From assembly GCA_002347085.1 (NCBI GenBank), contig DDWW01000001.1, forward strand, positions 1 through 29,992: a stretch of DNA of 29,992 bases, read 5' to 3'. This DNA is from Desulfobulbaceae bacterium UBA2276. GTDB taxonomy: Bacteria > Desulfobacterota > Desulfobulbia > Desulfobulbales > Desulfocapsaceae. Made by a program: the position numbers and the translations under genes. Position 1 is the stretch's first letter, and each line of letters begins with the position of its first letter. Below are positions 15,230-22,912 of this stretch, piece by piece. Under the pieces are notes generated by a model, which searched no databases, was not told the origin of the DNA, and worked only from the letters and a program-made list of their open reading frames with translations.

Positions 15230-15404
15230 CGGGTGTCAGCTTTTGTGATTTGAAGTAAGAGTAATGGTGGAAAAATCTGGTAGAGTAGGAAGCTGATTTA
15301 CAGATCACCGACAAGGACTTACCCAACCTTAGCTAGGCACGCGTCTTAACTCGTCGTTAGGGCTTCTAATTAAGTGCTTTTGGGCAGCTGAAATATTTTT
15401 TTGT

Positions 15405-15410
15405 TATAAT
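15405..15410 (+). promoter_or_regulatory. Perfect -10 box very close to the start codon of the His-rich gene
   Basis: TATAAT at 15405-15410 is only 10 bp before the ATG at 15421. Transcription would begin around 15417-15421, giving a leaderless or nearly leaderless mRNA. A poor -35 (TTGGGC, 15380-15385) is 19 bp away. Confidence 0.4.
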
Positions 15411-15420
15411 CGTTTCCAAT

Positions 15421-15864
15421 ATGTCAACATTGAAAAATAAAAATATTACTAATTTGCAGCGAGTCAGCACGTTTGTATTTCTGGCACTGATTTTTTTCAG
15501 TAGCTCAGTGAATCAATTTGTTCATGTACATCATTTCCACCAAGATGATTCACTAGAACTTGAAATAAGCTACCACCCTATAGATATTGCGCTTGAACAT
15601 GCATCGGTTCATAATCATAGTGAAGAGAATTCTTCACCTACAAATGACAATCAGCACAAATATAAAAATCAAGTCGATTGGAATAACAGCAGGTTACAAT
15701 CGACAACTAATATAACATTTGACGACCAAGAGCTCTTTTTTTCTATTGTTTACCTTCCCCCCGTAGGCATTGAGAGATCTATTTCTTTTTACAAAGAGCC
15801 TCCCTTCACAAAAGAGCATTACTCTTCTCTTTCAACAATTCGTGGCCCACCTCTGTTTGGATAA
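15421..15864 (+). CDS. Histidine-rich exported protein
   Basis: The 147-residue protein has an N-terminal hydrophobic segment (about 16-31) acting as signal or anchor. Right after it comes a histidine cluster HVHHFHQDD (residues 35-43), and further HNHSEEN near residue 64. The end RGPPLFG resembles the RxPP tails of small exported proteins found beside metal transporters. I do not recognise a named family. A metal-binding or metal-sensing role outside the membrane is inferred from the histidines and from the neighbouring HupE/UreJ gene. The coding sequence is AT-rich compared with the flanking housekeeping genes. No Shine-Dalgarno is visible, which fits a leaderless transcript. Confidence 0.65.
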   Translation: MSTLKNKNITNLQRVSTFVFLALIFFSSSVNQFVHVHHFHQDDSLELEISYHPIDIALEHASVHNHSEENSSPTNDNQHKYKNQVDWNNSRLQSTTNITFDDQELFFSIVYLPPVGIERSISFYKEPPFTKEHYSSLSTIRGPPLFG

Positions 15865-15869
15865 CTGGT

Positions 15870-15924
15870 TTTTGTACAAAATCATCCGAAATTCAAAAAG
15901 ATAATTTGTAATATTACAAATTAT
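15870..15924. promoter_or_regulatory. Perfect palindromes upstream of the HupE/UreJ-type gene, candidate operator
   Basis: ATAATTTGTAAT (15901-15912) is followed without spacer by its exact reverse complement (15913-15924), making a perfect 24-bp palindrome. A second one, TTTTGTACAAAA, lies at 15870-15881. They lie 36 bp and 79 bp before the start codon of the membrane protein gene. Length and base composition recall operators of FUR-superfamily metal regulators, but no match to a defined consensus is claimed. Confidence 0.5.
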
Positions 15925-15959
15925 TTAGGGAAGAGTAATATTCTCAGCGAGGTTGACTA

Positions 15960-16676
15960 ATGATCGATTTTTTCAAACGACCATCAAGTAGGAATACTTT
16001 AGTTATTCTTATGGGTTTAATAACAATTTTTTTAGCGTTTGTAGTTGATGCGAGTGCTCACGGTGTAACTGCAGGGGACAAAGGCTATATCCAGGAAAGT
16101 TCCGGCACGATGCTTATCCCATTCATCTATTTAGGCGCAAAACATATGGTAACTGGATATGACCATTTGCTATTTTTATTCGGAGTTATTTTCTTTTTAT
16201 ATCGCTTAAAAGATATAAGTATTTATGTAACGCTATTTGCCGTTGGACACTCGGTTACCCTTCTTTCCGGTGTTCTGATGAATATTAGTGTCAGCGCCTA
16301 TTTAATTGATGCGATTATTGGCTTTTCAATTGTCTATAAAGCACTTGATAATATGGGGGCATATCAACGGTGGTTTGGTTTCCAACCAAGCACTAAGATA
16401 GTGACCCTTGTTTTTGGGCTTTTTCATGGTTTTGGCTTGGCAACCAAAATTCTTGACTACAAAATTTCCCCTGATGGTTTAATTCCGAATCTTGTTGCTT
16501 TTAATGTAGGAGTTGAACTGGGTCAAATTATTGCTTTAGCTACAATCCTTATTCTAATGGGATTTTGGCGACGCTCAGGTGATTTCATGCGGCACGCCTA
16601 TAGCGCCAATGTCGCTCTGATGGCAAGTGGCTTTATCTTTGTAGGCTACCAGCTGACAGGCTTTTTTGTTTCATAA
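15960..16676 (+). CDS. HupE/UreJ-family membrane protein
   Basis: This 238-residue protein has a signal-like first segment ending DASAHG, then about six membrane helices. The family signature GYDHLLFLFGVIFF (compare GxDHLLFLxGL) lies near residue 65. VGHSVTLL and FGLFHGFGLA carry the conserved histidines. This is the HupE_UreJ_2 type, thought to be a transporter of nickel, cobalt or another divalent metal; direct evidence for most members is lacking. The ATG at 15960 is preceded by GAGG eight bases upstream. It is followed after 22 bp by the anchor protein, so the two are likely cotranscribed. No hydrogenase or urease genes are in the window. Confidence 0.85.
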   Translation: MIDFFKRPSSRNTLVILMGLITIFLAFVVDASAHGVTAGDKGYIQESSGTMLIPFIYLGAKHMVTGYDHLLFLFGVIFFLYRLKDISIYVTLFAVGHSVTLLSGVLMNISVSAYLIDAIIGFSIVYKALDNMGAYQRWFGFQPSTKIVTLVFGLFHGFGLATKILDYKISPDGLIPNLVAFNVGVELGQIIALATILILMGFWRRSGDFMRHAYSANVALMASGFIFVGYQLTGFFVS

Positions 16677-16698
16677 ATAATTAATGAGGAAAAATATA

Positions 16699-17334
16699 AT
16701 GAACAACAATAATAGACCAATAAACTCCGAGCTTCCATCAGTGGCCAAGCTTTTAAAATCAACTTTCATAGCAATTACCCTAGCCGGAATTGTTCTTGTA
16801 ACGGGTGTACTTCCCGCCGAGTATGGTATTGATCCAACCGGTATCGGAAAATTTCTCGGCTTGGCCAAGATGGGTGAAATTAAAGTTTCTCTTGCCCAAG
16901 AAGCGGCTGCCGATAAATCTATTGTAAAGGCCAAGGATTCAGCGGATAAAGATAGTCCGAAACTTATTGCTAAATCGGTAGAAGAAACAATTGTAGCTCA
17001 ACCAAAAGCCCCTGTCAGAACCGACGAAATGACATTCTCTCTTGCCCCTGATGAAGGTTACGAGATAAAGGTTGCAATGGAAAAGGGGAAGAAGGCAGAT
17101 TATATCTGGTGGACAAATAACGGACGAGCAAATTTTGATGTCCATGGAGATTCAGCAAAACACCGGATAAATTATCATAATTACTCTAAAGGCTCAACCG
17201 ATCGTAAAGAAGGTTTTGTGGAAGCAGCATTCGATGGAAAACATGGTTGGTTTTGGAGAAACAGAACCTCTAAGACTATGACAATTACGTTACAAGTGAA
17301 AGGTGAGTATTCTGATATTAAGCGAGAGGGTTAA
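16699..17334 (+). CDS. Transmembrane anchor protein (HupE/UreJ-associated)
   Basis: This 211-residue protein has one hydrophobic segment (about 23-40) followed by the conserved PAEYGIDPTGIG motif. It then has a low-complexity Lys/Ala/Asp-rich linker and a C-terminal domain with FSLAPDEGYEIKV and ADYIWWTNNGRANFDVHGD. I recall this layout from proteins annotated 'transmembrane anchor protein' that occur next to HupE/UreJ and metal-efflux genes. The C-terminal domain is predicted outside the cytoplasm and contains several histidines. The start at ATG 16699 is nine bases after GAGG; an upstream ATG at 16684 overlaps that site. A strong hairpin follows the gene. Function unknown. Confidence 0.72.
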   Translation: MNNNNRPINSELPSVAKLLKSTFIAITLAGIVLVTGVLPAEYGIDPTGIGKFLGLAKMGEIKVSLAQEAAADKSIVKAKDSADKDSPKLIAKSVEETIVAQPKAPVRTDEMTFSLAPDEGYEIKVAMEKGKKADYIWWTNNGRANFDVHGDSAKHRINYHNYSKGSTDRKEGFVEAAFDGKHGWFWRNRTSKTMTITLQVKGEYSDIKREG

Positions 17335-17378
17335 GTCATTCACATACACTAACATGCCCTAAAAGGCGCTGCACATTG

Positions 17379-17418
17379 ACCACAAGGGGCGCGGGCTTAT
17401 TGCCTGCCCCCTTGTGGT
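17379..17418. terminator. Terminator-like hairpin after the metal-related trio
   Basis: ACCACAAGGGG (17379-17389) pairs with CCCCTTGTGGT (17408-17418), with further pairing GGC/GCC inside. The tail on the plus strand is TTTCTGGTCTTT. The remaining gap to 17637 holds no convincing gene; a reading frame at 17481-17687 was rejected. Confidence 0.7.
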
Positions 17419-17636
17419 ATTTCTGGTCTTTGTTGCATAGTCAGTTATCCCCATGCAGCATGTGAGCTTGAACGTTAATATTGCCACATCGAACATCTGA
17501 AAAGATCAAATTATCCTCCAGTTTAGATGTCTACTGTTTATACGAACAAACTGATGCGTCCAGATATCTCCTATTGACCCTAATTCAGAAAGTCAACCAA
17601 CATACCTCCAATGACGGAAAATCCCCCCGCTTGTAC

Positions 17637-19358
17637 CTAAAAGGCCACCAACAGCAGCACATTGAGGCCGCCGATCAAAAAGCCTAAGATCGCACCAAAG
17701 ATATTGATATACTTGAACTGTTCCTCCATAATGGAGAGGAGCAGTCGTTCCAGTCGCATCAGATCCAGGGAATCCACCTTCTCTCTCACGATTTGCTTGA
17801 GGTTCAAGGATTCTACCAGTCCCGGTACCTCTGCCGCCAGCATATCAGAGGCCATTTTCTGAATCGAGTGATACATGCCGTCCCGTACTCCGGCTGGAAG
17901 CAGGGCCGACAATCGCCCGATGGGCCGGTCGAGTAGCCCTTGCAACAGGGACTGGGTTATGACACTCAACTGCTTCCTGGCCTCTGTTGAACGCAAGAGG
18001 GAAAGGGTCTCCTGTTTGACCCAGGCACTGCCCTTCTTCATCCCAGTATCCCCCAAGAGATCCCACAGGGCCTCACCGAGAGATAATCTGCCGGTATTGC
18101 CACCCTTAGCGTCATCTCCGCCATTGATATAGGACTCCAGATTGTCCTTCACCATGGCGGAAACAGCGGCGGTCGTTTCCGGCTCACGAAGAAAGGCCGC
18201 GAATTGTCGGCTCAACTGTGAACAAAACCGTTCGACTTTGTCATCCTGGCCTGCAATTGCTCCTGAACCATTCTTGGCACCCGTACCACTCGGAGTCTCG
18301 CTTCCGGCTTGCATATCTTGCCATCCCCTACCCTTACTCACCATCGTAACCAAGGGGGTGGAAAGAAAGACCTGGCTCCTCTCTCGCAGGACGGTCGCCA
18401 CCCGTTGCTGCATCTCCTCATTCTGCAGCCAGCCAACAATTTCTTCTTCTTTATCAATCAGATATGCACGAGTCTTCTTCTCTACGGTCTCCATGCTGAG
18501 AAAGGTCTTGACCATTCCGGCCATGGGCCCCATCGATGCTATGAAATTCTCCACCCCAGCCCGCACCCCGCTCACGATCTTGTCGCGGATCTCGGGTTCG
18601 CTCAAGACCAGTGCCAACCTGTCCAGAAGCATTGGGGTCTGCTCTTCAATGGTCTGTATCACCAGTCCCTGCAAGGATTCGGGGAGGATATCGGCCAGCG
18701 ATTTTTTCTGCCCAAGGGTGGCGTACACCTTCTGTTGGACAAAGGTCAGGGTCCATTGTTCCATGGCCGGACCGCTCAGCATCCTGGCCAGATTTTTCTC
18801 AACAAAACCATAGCCCCCTTCCCGTTCTTGGCCCGGAAAGATAACGGCCAGGTCAGTGGCCATGATCCGCTCAAGTTGCTGATCAAGGGCAGTTTCGACA
18901 ATTTGGGTGAAGGAAGAAGAGGCGACAAAGGCATGAATCCCCTCCTGGGCCTGATGGCTGATGGCCTTGACCGCCACATCGAAATAGATCTGATACCCAT
19001 TGGGAATAAGGCTTGACAGTGGCCCCAGGTCTCGGTTCAGCAAGGCGCTGCCACGGTTTTCGATCAAGCCATAGAGGTGGGTCTGAAACGATTCATTGGC
19101 CAAGGCCTGTCCGACCTCCTTACTGGTTAATAGATGTTCTCCCACCATCTCACCGATATTGATGGCCAGATCCTGCCGTTTTGCGGGGATAACTCCGGGG
19201 GTAAAGGGGACTCGCAGGCCAAAGATCCGCCAGGGATTCAAGGGGCGAAAAAGCATCTTGATGGCAATCATATTGGTGAGATAGCCAATAAAGGCCCCCA
19301 CTACTGGCGGCGACGCGTAATTAATGGCAACAAGCAGATCAGCGGATGATATTGACAT
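17637..19358 (-). CDS. DUF445 family membrane protein
   Basis: This 573-residue protein has the DUF445 layout. The N-terminal membrane segment is followed by the signature GYLTNMIAIKMLFRPL and PGVIPAKR, a long helical amphipathic middle, and a C-terminal hairpin of membrane segments with GAILGFLIGGLNVLLL. The middle contains a Gly/Ser-rich insert around residues 335-375. The function is unknown; B. subtilis YheB belongs here. It is translated from ATG 19358, overlapping the end of the upstream HAD gene by 20 bp, so the two are likely one operon. No clear ribosome binding site is seen, in keeping with coupling. Confidence 0.9.
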   Translation of the reverse strand: MSISSADLLVAINYASPPVVGAFIGYLTNMIAIKMLFRPLNPWRIFGLRVPFTPGVIPAKRQDLAINIGEMVGEHLLTSKEVGQALANESFQTHLYGLIENRGSALLNRDLGPLSSLIPNGYQIYFDVAVKAISHQAQEGIHAFVASSSFTQIVETALDQQLERIMATDLAVIFPGQEREGGYGFVEKNLARMLSGPAMEQWTLTFVQQKVYATLGQKKSLADILPESLQGLVIQTIEEQTPMLLDRLALVLSEPEIRDKIVSGVRAGVENFIASMGPMAGMVKTFLSMETVEKKTRAYLIDKEEEIVGWLQNEEMQQRVATVLRERSQVFLSTPLVTMVSKGRGWQDMQAGSETPSGTGAKNGSGAIAGQDDKVERFCSQLSRQFAAFLREPETTAAVSAMVKDNLESYINGGDDAKGGNTGRLSLGEALWDLLGDTGMKKGSAWVKQETLSLLRSTEARKQLSVITQSLLQGLLDRPIGRLSALLPAGVRDGMYHSIQKMASDMLAAEVPGLVESLNLKQIVREKVDSLDLMRLERLLLSIMEEQFKYINIFGAILGFLIGGLNVLLLVAF

Positions 19359-20010
19359 GATTTATATAATTCACAATTTCAGAGGGATGGTTGATGATTT
19401 TTCCAGCCTTGTTGGCTGCAAGCTCCTGGTGTTCCCTAAATCCCCAGAGCACTCCCAGCGTCATCATCCCGGCTCCATTGCCAGTCTGCATGTCGGTGGC
19501 GGTATCCCCTATGTAGAGGATCTGTTGTGGTTGCAGGCGCATCAGGGCGGCAATTTCCAGGGCCCCGCCCGGATCAGGCTTTTTGGGCACACCTTCCCGT
19601 TGCCCATACACAAAATCAAAGGTGTCGGCTTCAAAAAAACGTTCGACGCAGAGCCTGGTAAAGGCATGCGGTTTATTAGAGAGAACGGCCAACTGTAATT
19701 TGGCCTGGCGCAAGAGCGGGAGCATCTCCATAATCCCACTATAGGGGCCGCTTTTGAGATCCCAGCTCTGGCTGTAAATTTGCATAAAGGTGTCCATGCA
19801 GGCAGCTATCTCTGACCGGGAACGATTGCTCTCAGGAATTATGCGTTCAATGAGGGTCGCCAGACCCTCTCCAACAAAGTAGCGATAGGCGGCGGTCGCA
19901 TGACCAGGAAAGCCAAAATGGGCCAGGGTAGCGTTGGCGGCATCAGCCAGATCTTCCAGGGTATCGAGCAAGGTGCCGTCAAGATCAAAGATTACACCAC
20001 GAATTTTCAT
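19339..20010 (-). CDS. gph: Phosphoglycolate phosphatase-like HAD hydrolase
   Basis: The 223-residue protein has all four HAD motifs: DLDGT with nucleophile Asp9 and acid Asp11, a serine/threonine motif in VLSNKP, lysine in KKPDPG, and GDTATDMQTG. The cap domain between motifs I and II is the helical C1 type of the Gph/PGP family. These enzymes remove phosphate from 2-phosphoglycolate, but related ones act on other small phosphates, so the symbol is tentative. It overlaps the DUF445 gene by 20 bp. Start ATG 20010 lacks a clear ribosome binding site. Confidence 0.85.
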   Translation of the reverse strand: MKIRGVIFDLDGTLLDTLEDLADAANATLAHFGFPGHATAAYRYFVGEGLATLIERIIPESNRSRSEIAACMDTFMQIYSQSWDLKSGPYSGIMEMLPLLRQAKLQLAVLSNKPHAFTRLCVERFFEADTFDFVYGQREGVPKKPDPGGALEIAALMRLQPQQILYIGDTATDMQTGNGAGMMTLGVLWGFREHQELAANKAGKIINHPSEIVNYINHVNIIR

Positions 20011-20088
20011 AAAATGGTTGTCTGTTGTGAAGTATAAGTTTTACCCGTACCTGACCGCCAGGTGAACTTCCAGTCGCCTTTCGGCAGC

Positions 20089-21282
20089 TTATTTGCTGAT
20101 GGCGGGATCTTTGTGTCTTTTGGTAAAAAAATCTACGGGTGGAAATGTTCTGTTTCTGATGGAAAAATGTATTGAATCTGTCGGGCATATATCCCGGCAG
20201 GTATAACAAGCAAAGCAATCTGGTATTGTTTTTTTGTCTCGTCTCAAAAGAGCATCCATTACCGTCGTCGGACAGGCCGTGACACACTTCTGACAATTGA
20301 TGCACGTTTCATAATTGACACTTATTTTGACCAGGCTTGTTTTTTCGACAAGCCACCCCACAAAACCAAAGGGACAGAACAGCTGGCACCAGGGTCTATA
20401 CAGAAACAGGCTCGCCAGGAAGAGCGCCCCGAGGAAAATCCCCCCGGAAATCCCGAGATATCCCGGTTTATAGATTTTGAAAGGATCAATCGGCTCAATA
20501 ATGTCGATCCCCCACGTAAAAACAACCAGGGTAAACACGCAAAGAAAGATAAATCGAACGGTATTGGTCAGGACAAAAGGCAATTTGAGGTGTTTACCGA
20601 TAACAGCCTTCTGCGTATCTGTTTGATTGATGCGAAAGATCAGCTCTTGCAGAGTGCCCGCCTGACACCCCCAGGCACAAATATATTTATTGGCCAAAAA
20701 GACGATTGCCAGAAAGATTGCCAAGGCAATCAAGCGCGGGGGGAAAATTGCATGTGTGGTCCCATAAAGGTGAATAGCATCTTTTATGGTACCCATGGGA
20801 TTGGGGTCCGATCCCATCACTACCCCAAAGAGTAGAAGAGAGATAGAAAGCAGCCATTTTCGAAGTCTTGGCGTAACTTTCCGTTTTCTTAGAAGAAAGT
20901 AAATTGTGGCTAAAAAGACAAACCAAAGTCCAAACTTAACTGGAATCTTAATCCAGTTTTTGCTGCCATGTTCTGAGGCTAAGGCCAGTTTTTTCATAAC
21001 CTTGTCGGAAATTTGTCCCGGCGTGCCGTATTCGTTTAATTTTTTCTCCAGGTCAGATTTCGCTTTAAGTTCAAAAATTTCCTTTAAAACAGAATTTGGT
21101 AGTTCGTTTACTTGACCAAACTGAGAAATTGTCATTTCGAGTTCTACTTGTGGTTTTTTAACCTGCTGTAACTGTTCAGGTTTGCCGCCCCAGATTCGAT
21201 TGGACAGTATCGACAAACTCATGACGAGAATAAGTGTCACAACAAAAAGCAGCGATGTCTGCAAAAGTGAGTTCTTGGTCAT
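20089..21282 (-). CDS. Polyferredoxin-type 4Fe-4S membrane protein
   Basis: This 397-residue protein starts with a membrane segment followed by a soluble charged region of about 85 residues (roughly 32-115), predicted outside the cytoplasm. Several membrane helices follow. Membrane-border cysteine motifs are CAWGCQAG and CQLFCPFG, followed by two 4Fe-4S motifs CINCQKCVTACP and CFACYTCRDICP. It belongs to the NapH/CcoG-like group. It differs from the protein at 14240: it is longer and has the extra N-terminal domain. Acceptor and donor are not known. The neighbouring genes give no clear partner; the cytochrome at 24971 is 3.7 kb away on the other strand. Confidence 0.85.
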   Translation of the reverse strand: MTKNSLLQTSLLFVVTLILVMSLSILSNRIWGGKPEQLQQVKKPQVELEMTISQFGQVNELPNSVLKEIFELKAKSDLEKKLNEYGTPGQISDKVMKKLALASEHGSKNWIKIPVKFGLWFVFLATIYFLLRKRKVTPRLRKWLLSISLLLFGVVMGSDPNPMGTIKDAIHLYGTTHAIFPPRLIALAIFLAIVFLANKYICAWGCQAGTLQELIFRINQTDTQKAVIGKHLKLPFVLTNTVRFIFLCVFTLVVFTWGIDIIEPIDPFKIYKPGYLGISGGIFLGALFLASLFLYRPWCQLFCPFGFVGWLVEKTSLVKISVNYETCINCQKCVTACPTTVMDALLRRDKKTIPDCFACYTCRDICPTDSIHFSIRNRTFPPVDFFTKRHKDPAISK

Positions 21283-21420
21283 GAGTCAATATCTTTCTGC
21301 TTTATTGTTAGTATTTATGAGTCTCTTGCGAGGGTCTTGCTTGAAGTTCGATGGAACTGCTCAAGGTGTTGAGGTGGTAGGGGATTGAGCGGCTTAGTTG
21401 TTTTTATGTTTTATACACAG

Positions 21421-21458
21421 CAGCAGCAGTTTGAGGCACTTGTCTCAAACTGCTGCTG
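21421..21458. repeat. Perfect 15-bp hairpin with 8-nt loop
   Basis: CAGCAGCAGTTTGAG (21421-21435) and CTCAAACTGCTGCTG (21444-21458) are exact reverse complements around GCACTTGT. The CAG unit extends one step further on the left (21418). No T-run follows on the minus strand, the direction of both neighbouring genes, so it is not a typical terminator for them. Confidence 0.75.
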
Positions 21459-21591
21459 GGTTATAAAGTTTCGTCTTGTGTTCTTTTTTTGTAGATTGAG
21501 GAAACAAAAGGAGGAAAAGGCCTCTGGGGGAAAGTACATCCAGCAATTCTTCTCCTCGGGGCGCATAGAGAGCAGGTAATAACTCCAATTT

Positions 21592-21651
21592 GCATTCAAG
21601 CCGGCACTCTCATCGGCTGTACTGCGCGGCCCTCGGTGTTAACTTGAATGC
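21592..21651. repeat. Spaced inverted repeat around a GC-rich core
   Basis: GCATTCAAG (21592-21600) and CTTGAATGC (21643-21651) are exact reverse complements 42 bases apart. The core is much GC-richer than the flanks (CCGGCAC...GCGCGGCCC) and may fold further. Confidence 0.5.
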
Positions 21652-21727
21652 TACTGGGAACAAGAAAATCAAAAGAAATGGTCAGGGAGCAGGGTTGCAT
21701 AATGTACGCCCTCCTCCATAAGTGCGC

Positions 21728-22165
21728 TTACTTCAGAAAGTCACCATCTTCCCACTGACCCTCTTTCGCCTTACCATCGGCTTCGGTAAGGGTGCCGTGG
21801 CCATGTTGCATTCCATCCTGCCATTGCCCTACATACTTTTGACCTTCGGGCCAAGTCATAGTCCCTTGGCCGTTCATCAGGTCTTTTGCCCAATCGCCGC
21901 TATATTTTTTTCCGTCAGGAAACGTCATGTCCCCTTTGCCGCTGCGAGCACTGTTCTTCATCTCACCCTTATATTCTCCGCCATCGGGATAAAGCATAGC
22001 TCCTTTCCCATCCGGGGCCTTATCACGGATACTTCCGGTGTAGCGCGAACCATCCGGCCATTCATAGGTGCCCTGACCGTTGACACAATCCCCTTCAACG
22101 CAGCCGCCAAAACTCTGGTTGGCCATGGCCAGTAACAGGCACATTGCCATCATGATTTTCTTCAT
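21728..22165 (-). CDS. Exported MORN-repeat protein
   Basis: The 145-residue protein has a cleavable-looking signal peptide ending near NQSFGG. About five MORN repeats follow, each with the core GxGxxxxxDGxxYxGxW, seen as GQGTYEWPDGSRYTG, GKGAMLYPDGGEYKG, GKGDMTFPDGKKYSG, GQGTMTWPEGQKYVG and GHGTLTEADGKAKEG. MORN repeats form a beta-sheet solenoid; in bacteria the role is mostly unknown. GAGGAA lies seven bases before the ATG. A TATAAAATA sequence (minus strand, about 22211-22219) could be its -10 region. Confidence 0.88.
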   Translation of the reverse strand: MKKIMMAMCLLLAMANQSFGGCVEGDCVNGQGTYEWPDGSRYTGSIRDKAPDGKGAMLYPDGGEYKGEMKNSARSGKGDMTFPDGKKYSGDWAKDLMNGQGTMTWPEGQKYVGQWQDGMQHGHGTLTEADGKAKEGQWEDGDFLK

Positions 22166-22429
22166 TGTTCATTCCTCTGTGAAAAAAGTAGTCTGTGCAT
22201 AAAACGTCCATATTTTATAGAGTTTATCATAAAAGTTAAAAAAAACCTACAATGACAAAAGAAATCTCCTCAATTTTTTTGCTTCTCATTTATCTTTTTT
22301 ACTTGGTTCTCCTGTGTTACATAGGGAACAGAGGGTGCAAATGGCAGTGTCAATCCGTGTTAATCTGTGGTTGCACAGGCATAAATAACAGAGAACAAAC
22401 ATCAATACTTCTTGTCAGGAACTCTATAA
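22166..22429. other. Divergent intergenic region MORN gene / yaiI
   Basis: The left part is AT-rich and carries the MORN gene's promoter-like sequence. The right part contains CCGTGTTAATCTGTGGTT (22355-22372) inside a GTGCAA...TTGCAC inverted repeat (22335-22376). No small gene is convincing. Confidence 0.5.
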
Positions 22430-22888
22430 ATGAATATTCTGGTTGACGCTGATTCCTGCCCCGGGATCATCAAGGATATTTTGTATCGGGCAGCGGAAAG
22501 GACCAGAACCCAGATAATCCTGGTGGCTGATCGCCCGCTGACGATCCCGCCATCCGCTCATATTAGAAAGATCCAGGTCAGCCCTGGATTCAATGCGGCA
22601 GATGACCGGATCGTTGCCCTGGCCCAGCCTGGCGATCTGGTCATCACGGATGATATCCCCCTGGCGGCGGCGATAGTTGGCAAGGGTTGCCTGGTGCTTA
22701 GTCAACGGGGTGAGATGCTCCGGGAAGAAAATATTGCCGAACGACTCTCCGCCCGCGACTTCATGACCGAGCTCCGGGAGTCCGGCATCGACACCGGCGG
22801 CCCGGCGCCCCTGACCCAGAAAAACAGACAATCCTTTGCCAACCAGTTAGACCGGCTCCTGGCTTTGCAGAAGGAAAACACTTTATAA
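22430..22888 (+). CDS. YaiI/YqxD family protein (UPF0178, DUF188)
   Basis: The 152-residue protein begins with the family signature MNILVDADSCPGI and contains SPGFNAADDRIVALAQPGDLVITDD, recognisable by ADD.I...A..GDLVITDDIPLA. It ends near GGPAPLTQKNRQSFANQLD, also conserved (GGP..L...D...F...LD). The fold is PIN-like, so a nuclease role has been suggested but not shown. AGGA lies about nine bases before the ATG. terC follows after 24 bp and the flavoprotein after a further 23 bp, suggesting one operon. Confidence 0.93.
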   Translation: MNILVDADSCPGIIKDILYRAAERTRTQIILVADRPLTIPPSAHIRKIQVSPGFNAADDRIVALAQPGDLVITDDIPLAAAIVGKGCLVLSQRGEMLREENIAERLSARDFMTELRESGIDTGGPAPLTQKNRQSFANQLDRLLALQKENTL

Positions 22889-22912
22889 TCTTGCATCAAG
22901 GATAAATATCCC

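Larger units (their letters stand above)
21283..21727. other. 445-bp non-coding gap with two inverted repeats
   Basis: This gap lies between two minus-strand genes (MORN protein upstream, polyferredoxin downstream). It contains a 15-bp perfect hairpin at 21421-21458 and a spaced 9-bp repeat at 21592-21651. Short reading frames here (for example 21385-21579) run through the palindrome and look random. No promoter was chosen. Confidence 0.6.

Noticed and set aside
17481..17687. Open frame of 68 codons after the metal-related trio
   Set aside because: It runs into the 3' end of the DUF445 gene on the other strand, has no ribosome binding site and no recognisable features.
21590..21655. Integron attC-like site
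   Set aside because: The core-site motifs RYYYAAC/GTTRRRY are not present in the correct arrangement, and no integrase or cassette array is nearby.
22252..22446. Hydrophobic small open frame between the MORN gene and yaiI
   Set aside because: It has no ribosome binding site, runs into yaiI in another frame and crosses the repeat-like word at 22355.
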